Shown piece after piece: positions 36,041-48,500 of a stretch of 64,000 nt of DNA. Under the pieces are notes generated by a model. The model saw only the letters and a program-made list of their open reading frames with translations. It was not told where the DNA came from and did no database searches. The DNA lies in the NCBI RefSeq assembly GCF_032854445.1, contig NC_088302.1:28060330-28124329 (forward strand), in the 5' to 3' direction. This DNA comes from Liolophura sinensis (lineage: Eukaryota; Mollusca; Polyplacophora; Chitonida; Chitonidae). Made by a program: the position numbers and the translations under genes. How positions within the stretch are numbered: the stretch's first letter is position 1; each line of letters starts with the position of its first letter.

Positions 36041-37032
36041 TTGTTCAGAGGATCCGAGTCATGTTTGTTAATTAAGTCAGTTATAAACATGCACACGTCT
36101 TACCATAAATCATCATTAATGTTATAATGTTCTCATGACATCTCCAAATAATGCTCTCATTTCCTTAATTTTACCACTCTTAGATCTTATGAAAGATATT
36201 TTTCATGCTCAATATACATATGATTAGTTGATGAATACAATGTGATGCATACTATCATTCTAAGAAAGACTGAAAATACACACAATCATTAATTCATTAT
36301 CATTCTTTCTTTCTGTTTATTACTAACTATATTTACAACATTCAAATAGAGTTACACACTATCAACATTCTGCAACCTGCAAAAGGTGCTGAACATGTAA
36401 AATTAGTGACACAGGATAGTTATGTAAAAGCTGGATTTCTGGAGACCAAACAATTTGTTTGTTGTTATTTAACCCCAAATATCATCACATACACCACTAA
36501 GTGTGCCTTACTAAGACAATAAAAACTTGCATTCATCTTTTAGGAATGTCAGAACATATATAATGATACATATTTATTATATCTGATGACTTGGTTGAAT
36601 CAGGCCTTATAATACAAGTATAAAACAATTAATACAAGTAAATAAATTCCATTTGAAGTCGACATTTGACCTATGCTCTCCTTTCACACTATGCATGCAA
36701 CTGTCATGTCTTCCCAATGAATATACCGGGGAGAGTGGGGGGGTGGGGAACCAAAAAATCCTGTTTCCTGATAATAGCCATCAGAAAAATAAGGACTTCC
36801 TCCAACTCTAACCCAATGGACATGAGAAGATGCTTTTCTGGTGTCTATTCTGATAGCTAATATTAACACACATAAGAACAATACCATCTGTAATAATATT
36901 AACCTGCTTATGAACATTTTTAATTAAGGTTTACTCTATTATCAAATATCCTGTTATTTTGTGAAAGTCAGTCATTCACGTCCAAAACAATTTTTTTTTT
37001 TTTTTGCAGTTTTCCTTTATAAATGTCCTATG

Positions 37033-37232
37033 AATTTATTTATTTATTTGATCAGTGTTTTACGCTGTACTCAAGAAGATTTCACTTATTAGACGGCAGC
37101 CAGCATTATGGTAGGAGGAAACCGGGCAGGGATCAGGGGGGAAACCCATAAGTTGCTGGCAGACTTTCCCACATATAGCCGGAGAAGAAGCCAGCATGAC
37201 CTGGACTTGAGCTCACAGTGACTGCATTGGTC
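37033..37232 (-). mobile_element. SINE family A, 5'-truncated
   Basis: Tail TTTATTTGATCAGTGTTTTACG, body, and AGCTCACAGTGACTGCATTGG; the tRNA-like head is absent. Confidence 0.85.
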
Positions 37233-37623
37233 ACAAACTTTTAAAGACATAATTCACAGCTTCTAGTTTGCAATAAATGCTTGTCTTGTTAACATCCTAC
37301 AATATTACCAGCTGTAGTCATAATTCAATTGCCTCTCCATTCAGGATCATTCACACATGGACAGGCTAAACAATAAACACAATGCAAGGTTTAAAAATTT
37401 ACCATTATTGATGATACATACAGGTTTAATGCCAGATGAGATATATACCTTCACAATATCTCAGCTACATCAGCACACACAAAATGCAGCATTTCTTCCT
37501 CATTTAGGAAGTACTGATAAGCTATGCACATCAAGAGCGGCCGGAGGTTAACCAAAACTTTTCATCAGTATACATTTAAAATTACATATTTACTTATTTC
37601 AGTTGATAGCATGCATCCAATTG

Positions 37624-38916
37624 TTATAGCTCATCTCTGGTTTCTAAGATTTCCGCTTCCTCATCGAAAGCGTCTGGATTCTCATCATACTCCTCCTCAA
37701 GATCTTTTTCTATTTCATTTAACAAAGTTTCTAGACGCAACAAAATATCCCTAGCATTTTCCCATATTTCTTTGTCAGCATCATTAAGCTCCTGTTTTGT
37801 TAAGGCGGTGTCTTTGTTTAAATCTAGAAGTTTAAATATCTGGAGAAGCAAATCTTTATAACCAACCCCAGCGTGCGATTCGTCAGGTTCATCTTGCCCC
37901 AGAAACTGCTCCATGAATTTTTTTTCTGTTATCTCAGAATGGATCCCTATCATCTGAAGGATATGATCCTTCAATGATTCCTCACTGTTCAGCGCAGCTC
38001 CAAAACCAATGTAGTTGACTTTATCCAAGGTCAAATCGTAGTCACATTTTTGTGGGCATAAGCTTGAGTCTATGTCTGCCGTTTTGTGATGGTCCCACCA
38101 AATGTTGACGGCTAGGTTACTGTTGTAAGAGCGTACCTGGTGTATCCAGCGGTATGGGATGTAGAGACAGTCTCCTGCAGTCATGTTAACATATACAAAC
38201 TCTACTTCAGCCAGGCCTGGGTACTTTGTGTAATCAACAGCGTCAACATCAACGTCAGAGTAAGAGCCTTCAGGATGATCCATGTCAACTTTGTCACCAT
38301 AAAGCAAAGGATCTATCATCACAAATTCCTTATCCCCACGAATGAGACAGTTTATGTTCTCCACTGCATCTGTGTGAACAACAGATTTCGTACCTCCACT
38401 GCTAAACCACATGAGAGCGTCTACCACCGCACCATTAACAACAGACTCGCACTGTGCAGGACATGGAAACACCATGTCAGGCCTTAGGGCTCGAGGAACA
38501 CTGTTGACCATGTACTGATCAGTATCATTGTAGATCTTTACAAACTGTCTCAGTGTCATAAACGATGTTGGATTTGTGCGATTCTCTTTCTTTCTAGACT
38601 CGATCAGAACATCCTCGGCATCGAGTTCCTGAAGGCTGGTGAAATAGTCATCTGTCCACTGATGAAAGGCTCTTGACAGTTTAGCTGCGCCTGTCATTTT
38701 CAGTGGACGAAGAACAGAAACATAATTGTGAAAAAACTCTTGCGCGGACGGGAATCCTTCAACCTCGTCCATTAGCTTGCTTGGTCGTCCAGTCCCAAAC
38801 TTTTGCAAGTGACCTGGCTCCAGGGTCAAATCTTTGGATATTTTTTCACCATTTGTGCAGTAAATATACACAGCGAACAACGTTATAACCAGACTGCTGC
38901 TGACTTCAAACGACAT
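37624..38916 (-). CDS. ER-luminal JmjC-domain Fe(II)/2-oxoglutarate oxygenase with EF-hand and RDEL
   Basis: A single-exon 430-aa protein, ATG at 38914-38916 and TAA at 37624-37626. Residues 1-23 form a signal peptide (hydrophobic SSLVITLFAVYIYC). The JmjC/cupin core has iron ligands His181 and Asp183 (VVHTDAVENINC) and His259 (YIPYRWIHQV), with Lys196 (RGDKEFVMIDP) as likely 2-oxoglutarate contact, so it should be active. An EF-hand-like loop (DLNKDTALTKQEL, about residues 373-385) precedes an acidic tail, and the last four residues are RDEL, a KDEL-type ER-retention signal. Family members hydroxylate proteins (FIH, JMJD7) or act on other substrates; JMJD8 is a known ER-lumen member. The substrate here is unknown. 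The start lies about 620 bp from the divergent KHDC4 start. Confidence 0.92.
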   Translation of the reverse strand: MSFEVSSSLVITLFAVYIYCTNGEKISKDLTLEPGHLQKFGTGRPSKLMDEVEGFPSAQEFFHNYVSVLRPLKMTGAAKLSRAFHQWTDDYFTSLQELDAEDVLIESRKKENRTNPTSFMTLRQFVKIYNDTDQYMVNSVPRALRPDMVFPCPAQCESVVNGAVVDALMWFSSGGTKSVVHTDAVENINCLIRGDKEFVMIDPLLYGDKVDMDHPEGSYSDVDVDAVDYTKYPGLAEVEFVYVNMTAGDCLYIPYRWIHQVRSYNSNLAVNIWWDHHKTADIDSSLCPQKCDYDLTLDKVNYIGFGAALNSEESLKDHILQMIGIHSEITEKKFMEQFLGQDEPDESHAGVGYKDLLLQIFKLLDLNKDTALTKQELNDADKEIWENARDILLRLETLLNEIEKDLEEEYDENPDAFDEEAEILETRDEL

Positions 38917-39537
38917 CCTGATTGCGACAAGGCAATTTCCAAAAATATTTCGCTAACTATAAAAGCTGTCGTTGTGATAGACTCTAGTGTATGCCAGCTG
39001 TCTGCGCTACGCCGGTGTTAGACGCTTATCTTCTACATGTACCTTTCAGAACTGGAACAGTAAGTAAGCACTCATCCTTGTTGACGTGTCAACTATAACC
39101 TCTTTGATAGTGTTGGATGTTTATTTGTAAAAAAGGACATCCTGCTAGTCTCCCATTTTGCACAAGCCAACTGGAGAACGACTTGAAATACAACCCTCCA
39201 TGACCTAACAACCCTATGTAGTTCCTTCTTCCGGGTTAATATGGACTCGTCTAAGGTAGTGGGGGTGCAAGAAGCTCCGATTTACTACTCGTGTGACAGG
39301 CAAACCACAGTGGATAAAAAATCCGTCACTAACCTTCCAGGTATAGGGTGAATATTTGATTTCTTAGTGTTTAGAACATTGTCGATTTGAAGTGCGTATT
39401 CTTTTATAGCAATTCCGGCCCGCGAATACCCCCACCACAGAACATGTGCTTCTGCCGTAAATCGACAGAATTCAATGAGATGATGTCGCAAACGGGTCCA
39501 ATATCAGAATGTGACGTCATGACGGTCGTGCTAAGAT
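38917..39537. promoter_or_regulatory. Shared divergent promoter region (JmjC gene / KHDC4)
   Basis: About 620 bp separates two start codons on opposite strands. A palindromic CRE site, TGACGTCA, is at 39512-39519, 18 bp before the proposed KHDC4 ATG. No TATA box is obvious. Shared control is inferred from position only. Confidence 0.5.
39512..39519. promoter_or_regulatory. CRE palindrome near KHDC4 start
   Basis: An exact TGACGTCA, the full consensus for CREB/ATF proteins, 18 bp before the first codon. The role is inferred. Confidence 0.4.
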
Positions 39538-39557
39538 ATGGCTGAAACAATAGACAG
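39538..39557 (+). CDS. KHDC4: KHDC4 first coding exon (predicted)
   Basis: ATGGCTGAAACAATAGACAG then a GTAGGT donor gives MAETIDR, joined in phase to [10 protein letters not shown], which parallels the human start ending GRRSKWDQ. It is short, so the start is a proposal. Confidence 0.6.
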
Positions 39558-42500
39558 GTAGGTTTGAGACAAGTTTGTTCGAATTATGACAACTCGGGTC
39601 TATATTTTGAATAAAAAAGGTGTATATTAAGTCGTTGTTAGTGATGGCCTCTGGGTTCCTACCAAATAAAGGCACAGCGACCGCATAACACTTAAAACTG
39701 ATAAATAATGCACGCCGACAACAACAACAACATTTTGTTCCGCAATTTTTGACCGAGTTCTGAATGAGAAAGCAGTCATTGCAGACTGGGGTCACCTAGA
39801 TAGTTACTGCGGGAAACCTTGGATGTTGTAAAGGCTAGGTTGCTGTCACGTGGTATAGTTTAGTCTTCATGAAGAATCTCCTTTTCGCAATGAACGACTA
39901 ACAAATGCATCAACTTCGTCTTTACTACTCCTATACATTCATTAATGTGCAGAAAGAACAGATTGTAGCAGCATTAGACACTGTGCACCATTAGACACTG
40001 TGCACCATCAACACTTTCTGATGTTCTGCCAGCATGATTGAGGGCACAGACTCTTCATTAGACACTGTGCACCATTAGACACTGTGCACCATCAACACTT
40101 TCTGATGTTCTGCCAGCATGATTGAGGGCACAGACTCTTCATTAGACACTGTGCACCATTAGACACTGTGCACCATCAACATTTTCTGATGTTCTTCCAG
40201 CATGATTGAGGGCACAGACCCTTCCATGTTAAAACTGTCAGTTTTTTCAAAGAATCCATCACGTAGTGGTATTTAAGTTGTACATAATTCAAATAAAAAG
40301 CGCTGTTTGATGATTTGACTCACTTGAAACATATAGAACTGGCTAATAATGCAGTGCATGTGAGAATGGTGAAGCAAAGAGTTTGGGTCTACCATACACT
40401 TACTGGGTGAATGAGTGATTGCTTGGGATTTAACAGACACTAACAGTTGACCCTGGATCTGCAATGTGAATAACACCAACATAACATTAGAGAGTGCTTG
40501 ATGTTGCAGAATGTCCAAGCAGAATGCCGAACCTGGATACTGTACGTGCATCTTTTACTGTCTTGGTGTATTGTAATGACATGAATGAGGTCGATGTAGA
40601 TGCTGGCTCTTCCATCGCAAATCACTGAGACCATCAGCAAAGTTTCTCTGTTTCCTTCCTGGATTTTTAATTGTGATGAATAGGGCGTGCCTACATTGCC
40701 CAGCATAGCTGCATGGCCCATTTGGGAATACCACTCAGTGCAGGCTGTAATTTACTGCTCTAGTAGTTGGGTTATCCAAAAGTCTCACCATGATACCTAG
40801 TAGGCTGTCTTTCTTGACATACACATTTTCAACTCTACCACAAAGCATCATTCTGACAACATTTGGGCAAGTTACATCATGCGTGACATACATTGATAGA
40901 AATTAAAAGTAAAGCCAGCAGGAGAATTGTCCAGTTGATCACTAAAAGTTGCCGAACATTTTTGCAACTCACAGGACAAAATTTCTCCACACTGAGCTGT
41001 TGTCCAATATATGAATAAATGCTCTGTGTACTTTAGTTTTGACATGGTACAGTTTTAATAACTGACAGGGGGTTATTTGCGGTCAACATAATTTTTACAT
41101 GAAGTGCAATTCATTGCTTCTAACCTTCCTTAAAATGTCGTGTTGTTGCAGACGTTGTTTTGAAATAGCTTCATTGCTTGGGTTGGTTATTGGTCCATCA
41201 GGCGATTGCTTGGTAAACTGGAATTTAAATAGGCGGGTTGTTTTGAGCGATCAATATTTTTGGTTTGGCTGCCAACAGTTACAATATTCCTAGAGTTGCA
41301 CTCCGTCTCTGTGAACTTCTCGTCACGATATGCAGCCTTGGCAGGTTGTATCGATTTGCTCAGTGAAAAACTATGGGAACAGGGTAATTTTGATATCAAG
41401 GGAATTTTCATACAGGAAGTTTGTTAAATTTTATGGAAACACGATTTTCCGATGAAATGATGTTTTTAAGTGGTTTGTTGTTTTCTGATGAATAAAAGGC
41501 CTTGCTATGAATCCACTCCAAGGCCAGTTTGGGAAATCGATGAAAGTAGCAAAATTTAATGTATGCGCAAATTTTCATTGCCAAACATTCAACCAGACAC
41601 TTGTCCGTGCTGCCTATATGTTTTGATGGACAAGACCATTTGTTTGCTGGACATGTCCGACAAGTCAATGGTAATTTCAAACCATGACATAGTTGGTCAG
41701 AGTAAAAATGACAGCCAATTAAGCTGTGTGCAAGACTTTTGGATCAACAAACAGCACAACTACTTGAATGACAAGTCACCGCCTGTACTCAGGACTAAGC
41801 AGAGCAGGTATGTTGAGCAATATCTGCACAATGGATTTATCAGGAGTAAACGTTCTATCGTTTCTTTTTGGCTTGGTGTTTTACATCATGCTCAATACTA
41901 TTTCATAGAGGAAGCAGATAGACTTGGCTAATGGGTTCTCGCTGATTTTCGGGGGAAGAGGCAGCATCTTAAATGGTCGCAGTCCAATAGAGCACATCAT
42001 TATGCATTCACAGTATCTAGCTGAATCTGATTTTTGCACGTCACATAATTTTCATCTAGAACCGAACTTTTCATATCAGTGTGCTGTGGAAACAATCTCA
42101 AAGACAATCGATTCAGAATCGTCATATCTAAAGGTTGCCTTGGGAACTCCATATCTGTTGTTTTGTCGTAACTTTTTTTTTTATGACAATATTATCCCCC
42201 GTCAGCAAATCTAAACGACTTGTTGTGGAAGGAAAAGAAAATGAAAGGCTTTCCCATCAATTGTTTGCACCTTGTCTTTCCTGGCCGAACAAGGGTATGT
42301 GGATTGTAGATTTTCAGAGGACACATAGACATTTCTTTGAACTGTTGACGGCGCTAGTCAAAGCAGAACAATAGGATAATTTGAAATTTGAGTGAATGAC
42401 CCATGCTAATAATAGAATGTCAAAAATTTGACTAACTGAGACAGACAGACTCCTAGAGCTGAATATGCACAAGATGATTATGGGTAAATATGTGAAACTT

Positions 42501-45500
42501 TTGAATTATAAGGCGGAATTCAGGTTGTGACTTTCAGAAAATGTTAATCATGTGCGTTTATGAATGTTGAGTTATTTATTTCTGATTCTTCTGACAGGAC
42601 CAGAGCAACAAAATGGGAAGATCCTCAAAATCATCTGTCTAAAAGTAGTCTAGAAGCAGCTGCCGAAGCAGCTGCCAGAGTGAATGCAATGCTAATAGCT
42701 AAAGGCAAGCTAAGACCCTCAAGAATTTCACAGCAACAGGCTTCCAGAGTAAAGGTAATACACATACCTGCCATGTTAAATACATGTGCACTAGATAATT
42801 GATTTTGGTGTTAGCATGGTCCTGCATTTTGTGTTAGTGTCATCTTGAGATTCAGTGTATACCAGTTTAAAGACTTCCATGGTACACAGGTGGTTGGCAG
42901 CTACCAGCTATATGCAGACTGCAGCAGTCTGCAATGACTGAGGAGGTGACAAAGAAATTGATTCACAGTTGATTTTATTTTAAACCATAAGCTAAACATT
43001 TCAGTGTATAGAAAAGTGGAACGCAGTGATAAATTCGCAAAAATGCCTATAAACAATGATGTATGCCCTAAAGTTTATGTGTTATACATGTATGTAAATT
43101 TTCCTTTTTCCTGCTACCTTGTAGTCTATTTATGATCTTGAATATAAAAATATGACCGTACATGTGTCTATGTGAAAGCTATTGTTAACAGTTGTCATGG
43201 TTTTGCTCATGTGTGTTTTTTACAGTGTGGTATTTCAGTTCCTGCTAACCCGATGGTGGCTGAGGTAGAAATAAATGACGTGCCAATAGGCTGCAGGAAT
43301 CTGCTGACAAGAGGATCCACACAGGATGAGGTTAGCACAGATCTGAACCACCAGTCATAACATTTGTTAGACGTGTATACATTTAAATCTATAATGACAC
43401 GCTGATCATCTTATGTGATTCACCATAGGATTGATTGTATACAAAGCTACACTCAAAATTGTTTTATTTATATTAGGTACTATGGCAGCCAATGGGATTC
43501 ATCATAGAAAGACTGAAAATCCTGAGTACTGTCACTAGCTTAAGTAGCAACACAGAAATAACCTAGAAAGGCTGTACCAGTTATTCTTCAGTTTTAAGTT
43601 TTGTTCTTCACTTTGCCTCTTAACTCAGATATGGATAATATAACACAATTTTTCTGTTTCATTCAGCTTTAATTATAGTGAGTTTCTTGGTGGATGGCCT
43701 AAAACATTCTAAGAGTTCTGTTGATCTTAGAAAGGTGTTTTGAGGATTGTTTGAAATGTAGGGTGATATCCCAGTGGAAAAAATGTAATTTTCTGCTCTG
43801 AAAATTGTATTGTATGACCTTAAATTGCCATTAATTTAAAAATTCAATTTTTGAAAAGGAATTTTAGGTCTTTTGCTATGCATAAATAGATGCCTCTACC
43901 AACAAAAAGTACCTGTACAATATCCTTATTTACAAACTGTTTCTCACATACAAATAAACATAGCTAACTTACCTGTAGTTTCAAACATAATTCACTGGTA
44001 CAGTATGTATGGAAACAATCCATATTAACACAGGTACACTTCATTGTTTGCCTGAGTTTGGTATTAAGTTTACTTGTGTTGATTAACTGATACTGGCCCC
44101 AAAAGCACAGTTGGTAGAGCATCCCCTTCGGGAGCGGTAGATCCAGGGTCAACCCTGGGTCTGATCACACCTAAGACCTTAAAAAAGACTAAGTTGTAGC
44201 TTCCTCGCTTGGCATTCAGCGTTAAGGGGATAGTACAATGACTGGTTGACGGGTAACAGTGTAATGACATAGGCGGGGTGGCTTACTTGCCTTTGATAAG
44301 TTGTCTCAGTGAAGCAGCATGAGATAAAAGAGTGATGGAAATCTGTCCTGCAACAAGGAGGCACATTACATACACTCTAAGAACTCCTTCGTCTTCATAT
44401 GACTGAAAAATTGTTAAGTACGACATTAAAACCCGAATCACTCACTTACTCACTCTTTCCGCTTCCCTGTCAGATATCCAAGGCAAGTGGAGCTGCAGTA
44501 TCTACAAGAGGAAGGTACATGACAGCAGAAGACCGTATGAGGAATACCGGGTATGTAAGCAAGTTCAGAGATAAGATAAGATATAAGTATTGTTTTCAAG
44601 CAATGGAATGACATCATTATTAATTAGATGCCACAGTGTTAAAAACTGGAACTGAAATGCGCATAATTGTCAAAAGGGATTAGGTGTTGAGGAAATGAAC
44701 TGCCCCCTCATAATAGGAAAGGCTTATAGAAGTGGAAATAAATACTGTAGCATTGTTTCAGATAACAAACATACAGTCATAGTAATTGTCATGGACGCAC
44801 CCTATTACATTTGTGGTCTGTGCCGTGCATTATAAACTTTTCTGTTGTTGTTGAATTTGAGAAGGGAAGTCAAACTGTAAAGCCACTCGTGACTTCAAAC
44901 AATTGCCATCACCTTGCTTATGGTGGTTACTGAACTGTAGAAATTGCCACTGATAAGTATTTTGTAGAATGATTGAGTATGGCTTAATGACACTCTGGCA
45001 ATATTTCACCAATTTGGTGGCAATAGTTAGTGGAAAGTCACTGAACAACATATTGAAGAGTGTAATAATTGTTTGTTTCTGTCTGATTCAAATTTACACA
45101 TGCCGTTTTTATGAATGGTGAATTGCAGTCCAGGTCCTGCTTGCACAGTGGCATTGTCGCATGTGTCATGTATTGCAAATCTTTGACTTTATTTGACTTT
45201 ACAATTGATTGTATAAAATAAGTTACGCTGCTTACACAATGGTGTTATGAGGTGACACAGTGACTTTTCAGAGTTATGATCACAATTGTAGGCCAATTTG
45301 ACTCATACATAATGGGGCCTGCATATATGGAGAATGATACCAGTCATTAGCTTTTCTTGCCTTCATTTCCAGAAGAGTTCTGCATCATAAAAATTCAGCA
45401 CATAAGAACAACAATATGTGGAAAAATTCTCCTGACATCTTTTTGAGACAATTAGATTGCACAGCAACCCAAGTCGAAAATTATTAACTAGCATCTACAT

Positions 45501-48500
45501 GTACCTAACTCAGTTTTAGGGCGACTGTAAACATTTACAACAGGGTTAACTCGATTGTAATTTCTGATTTGAAAGTTATAACTATCATACCTTATAGTAT
45601 CTTGATGAAGGAGTGTTAGTTGTAAGCTAAGGCTATAATCATCATCTTGCTGATTTACAATTATCTTATGCTTATGATCCCATTGTGCAAGCGACCCCAG
45701 GGGAGCAGCAAGATGCTCATTGGTAAACTTTTGCAAACTTCTGACACACAATGTGTGGGCTCAGTCCGGCGCATGGGAATTTTTACATTTGTGTTCTGTC
45801 ATTTTTTTTACATTAGTCTTCTGTCATGTTTCATGGGTTCTTGATGATAGTAAGCGGTCAACAGTGCTCATGGGTTTTTTTAGTGTAGTATGTAACAGGC
45901 AAGTCAGGAACTGATGACAGGTTTTCCTTTTCGCCAGTCACAAACTGGCATTTGTTTGTATGACTTACATGTAGTAAAAATTGGTCAGTTATCAATACTT
46001 GAGAGCAATGAAAAATGGACATGATGATTCTTCATAAATGAGCCTAGACATGTTACAGTGGAAAATACCACTCCTGAAGTATGTTATGTTATTTATTAAT
46101 ATTATATTATTTATGTATTTGTTTATTATGATATTTATTATATGTTATGTAAGAGAATGTAGGCATTCAGAAACTAGAAGTTGTGTGGTTGATTTGTTGA
46201 CAGCTGCTGGCTGGAGGCATAGTACATCTACCATAAAGATTTCATGGTTTTCTTACATCATTTGAAATTTAGTCAAATCTTAGATATGACAATTTATCTA
46301 TTTGCATATTAACAATGAGATTGATAAAAATTTTGATAAAACAAGTTTAAAGATAAACCATCAGCATATAGGTCGTTTTGCAAATTAAATGGTCATTGTG
46401 AGTTCATCAAGCAGTGCATCAGTTTCAGGAGATCACTGCTAGTATCGTTTTTTTGTTGAAGTAGAAAAATGTAGAGTTCAAGAGTTTTCTCTGTTGATTT
46501 AGTCCAGCATGCATGTTTAATATAAACATGCAGTGTGTTATATCCATGTTGTATAAGACAGCTCTTTGATTGGCTTGGTCTATTATTGATAAAGGCATTT
46601 CCCAAGACTCACTCCTTTCAGGTTACTCTGATGTCATGATATCTGTTTTACAGTTCTGGTTTTCTGTTATGTTTTAGGGAGCGGCCATTATATTTGTATG
46701 TGCAGGGTCCAACTCAAGACAGTGTGGATTGTAAGTATTTGCCTTAGTGTAGTGACAACAGGTAATGCTGGGAAGGAAAATAAAGAGTTGAAAGCTAAGA
46801 TGATAAAAGCATGTGTAAGAAAAACCATGAAGTTTTATTTATTCATTTATTTGATTGGTGTTTATGCTGTACACAAAAATATTTTTTCCCCTTGTGTGAC
46901 AGCGGCCAGCATTATGGTGGAAGAAAACCGGAAGTTTTATTTAGCACTTCTTGTGCACTACATTTGTCACTTTTGCTCTAAACAACTGTTGACTTGAGGG
47001 TAAAAGTATATTGTTTGTTTGTGGGTAAATACAGCTGTATGGTCTATCTGGAAAACAAGAATAACATCAATGCCTGAATCTCACATATTTGTCCGTTTAT
47101 TAATGTTGATGTTTACAGTCCAAAACAGTTGAATGTGATAAGTGAGATAAGCACTATCAAATTTTATATCTTGGAAATTTGTGGGAGCAGCTGTTGTATC
47201 CGTTGGTCATTACTGATGAGCATGTACTTTCTACTCCTCCTTTCTGACAAACGCTCAAATACTCAAAACAAGAACCAGCCGACTGGAGCTGTCGTTAGAT
47301 TGAAAGTTGATGTAATAAGATTGACCAAAAATGGGACCTCAGCTGAGATCTGGCTGTCTGTATATGACTCTTGAGTGCTTTGAAAACTCATTCTGATTCT
47401 GGCCGTACGAAGACAGTGTTTCATGGTGCATGCATGCATATTTCTCTAGCATTCAGTATGTCCTCAGAATTGGGTATTTTTTTGGAACTATTGCAAAATA
47501 CTTTGTTACCCTTGTAGTGGCAGTGAAGCGAATCAATGACATCATAACGAATGGGATGAAACCTCGTAACACCCGATTCTCACCAGCGATTCCTCCTCCG
47601 GGTGTGCCTGGGCCCCGCCCACCAATGTTAAACCAGCCTCCCCCACTCATGTCAATTAATGCTCAACCTACTGGGGTAAGTCCACTGGATTTTGTCACAC
47701 TTGTTAAATGGAATGTATTGTTTGTTGGAGAGTGATCATTTTAGAAGTGTGAACAACTCCTGTATGTTATATGAAGTATGAATTGTTAACAGCGTAAACT
47801 ATATAAGGTAAATTTTTGGTTGAATGGTAGAAAAAGTTTTTGTATAGAAATACAATCAGTATCTTTAGTCTGGATCTTCATCTTGTTTCTTCAGTTAAAC
47901 ATTGTCATGTAAGTAGACTCACATATTACTGAATTCAAGTTTTAGACACTGACAAACCAAATCGTTGCACAGATAATAACTTCTGTTTAATATGTGTTTT
48001 TCTGTTTTAGCTGGCCTACGTCCAGGAAAAGTTGTTCATTGGACTAGAACACGCTCCTCCAAATTTTGATGTTAAAAACAAATTACTAGGACATGGGGTA
48101 GGTGGTATGTGGATGTGATACACAAAGTGTTGGTTTAATCCCATCCTTAGACATTTTTGAGATCCCACTGCCTCCACTATGCCCAAGGCAGTTGACATTG
48201 CTGTTGGAAGACATCCACCAATGTGGTATGCATATTAAGCTTGATCGATAGTGAAAGTTTGTGTGTCACATGTATGAATCCCAAATTATATCTAAAGCCA
48301 CAATAATCTTGGCTTGACCTTATTTAGCTCTCAGCATAAGAAGAATAGGCCAAGTGTTTGGTTGGCCTGGTATCAGTATAATGTGGTTGCGCAGTTTATT
48401 GTGGCTGGTGTCTTTACCATGGCCTTGCAGTCAGGCAGCACAAGAAAGACTATCAGCATTGAGCCCGGCCTATCACAGTGAGACACTTCCGTGATGCGAC

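Larger units (their letters stand above)
28766..37623. other. Repeat-rich intergenic region
   Basis: About 8.9 kb between the amine oxidase start and the JmjC stop. It holds a nested SINE cluster (29546-30078), an exact 116-bp tandem duplication, a piggyBac relic, two minisatellites, a 23-nt T run (34964-34986), a possible LINE end and a SINE at 37033. No gene is supported. Confidence 0.7.

Noticed and set aside
41563..42374. Overlapping plus-strand open frames of 122 and 96 codons
   Set aside because: No recognisable domain; the first runs into a degenerate SINE-like tail near 41875, and both lie in KHDC4 intron 1.
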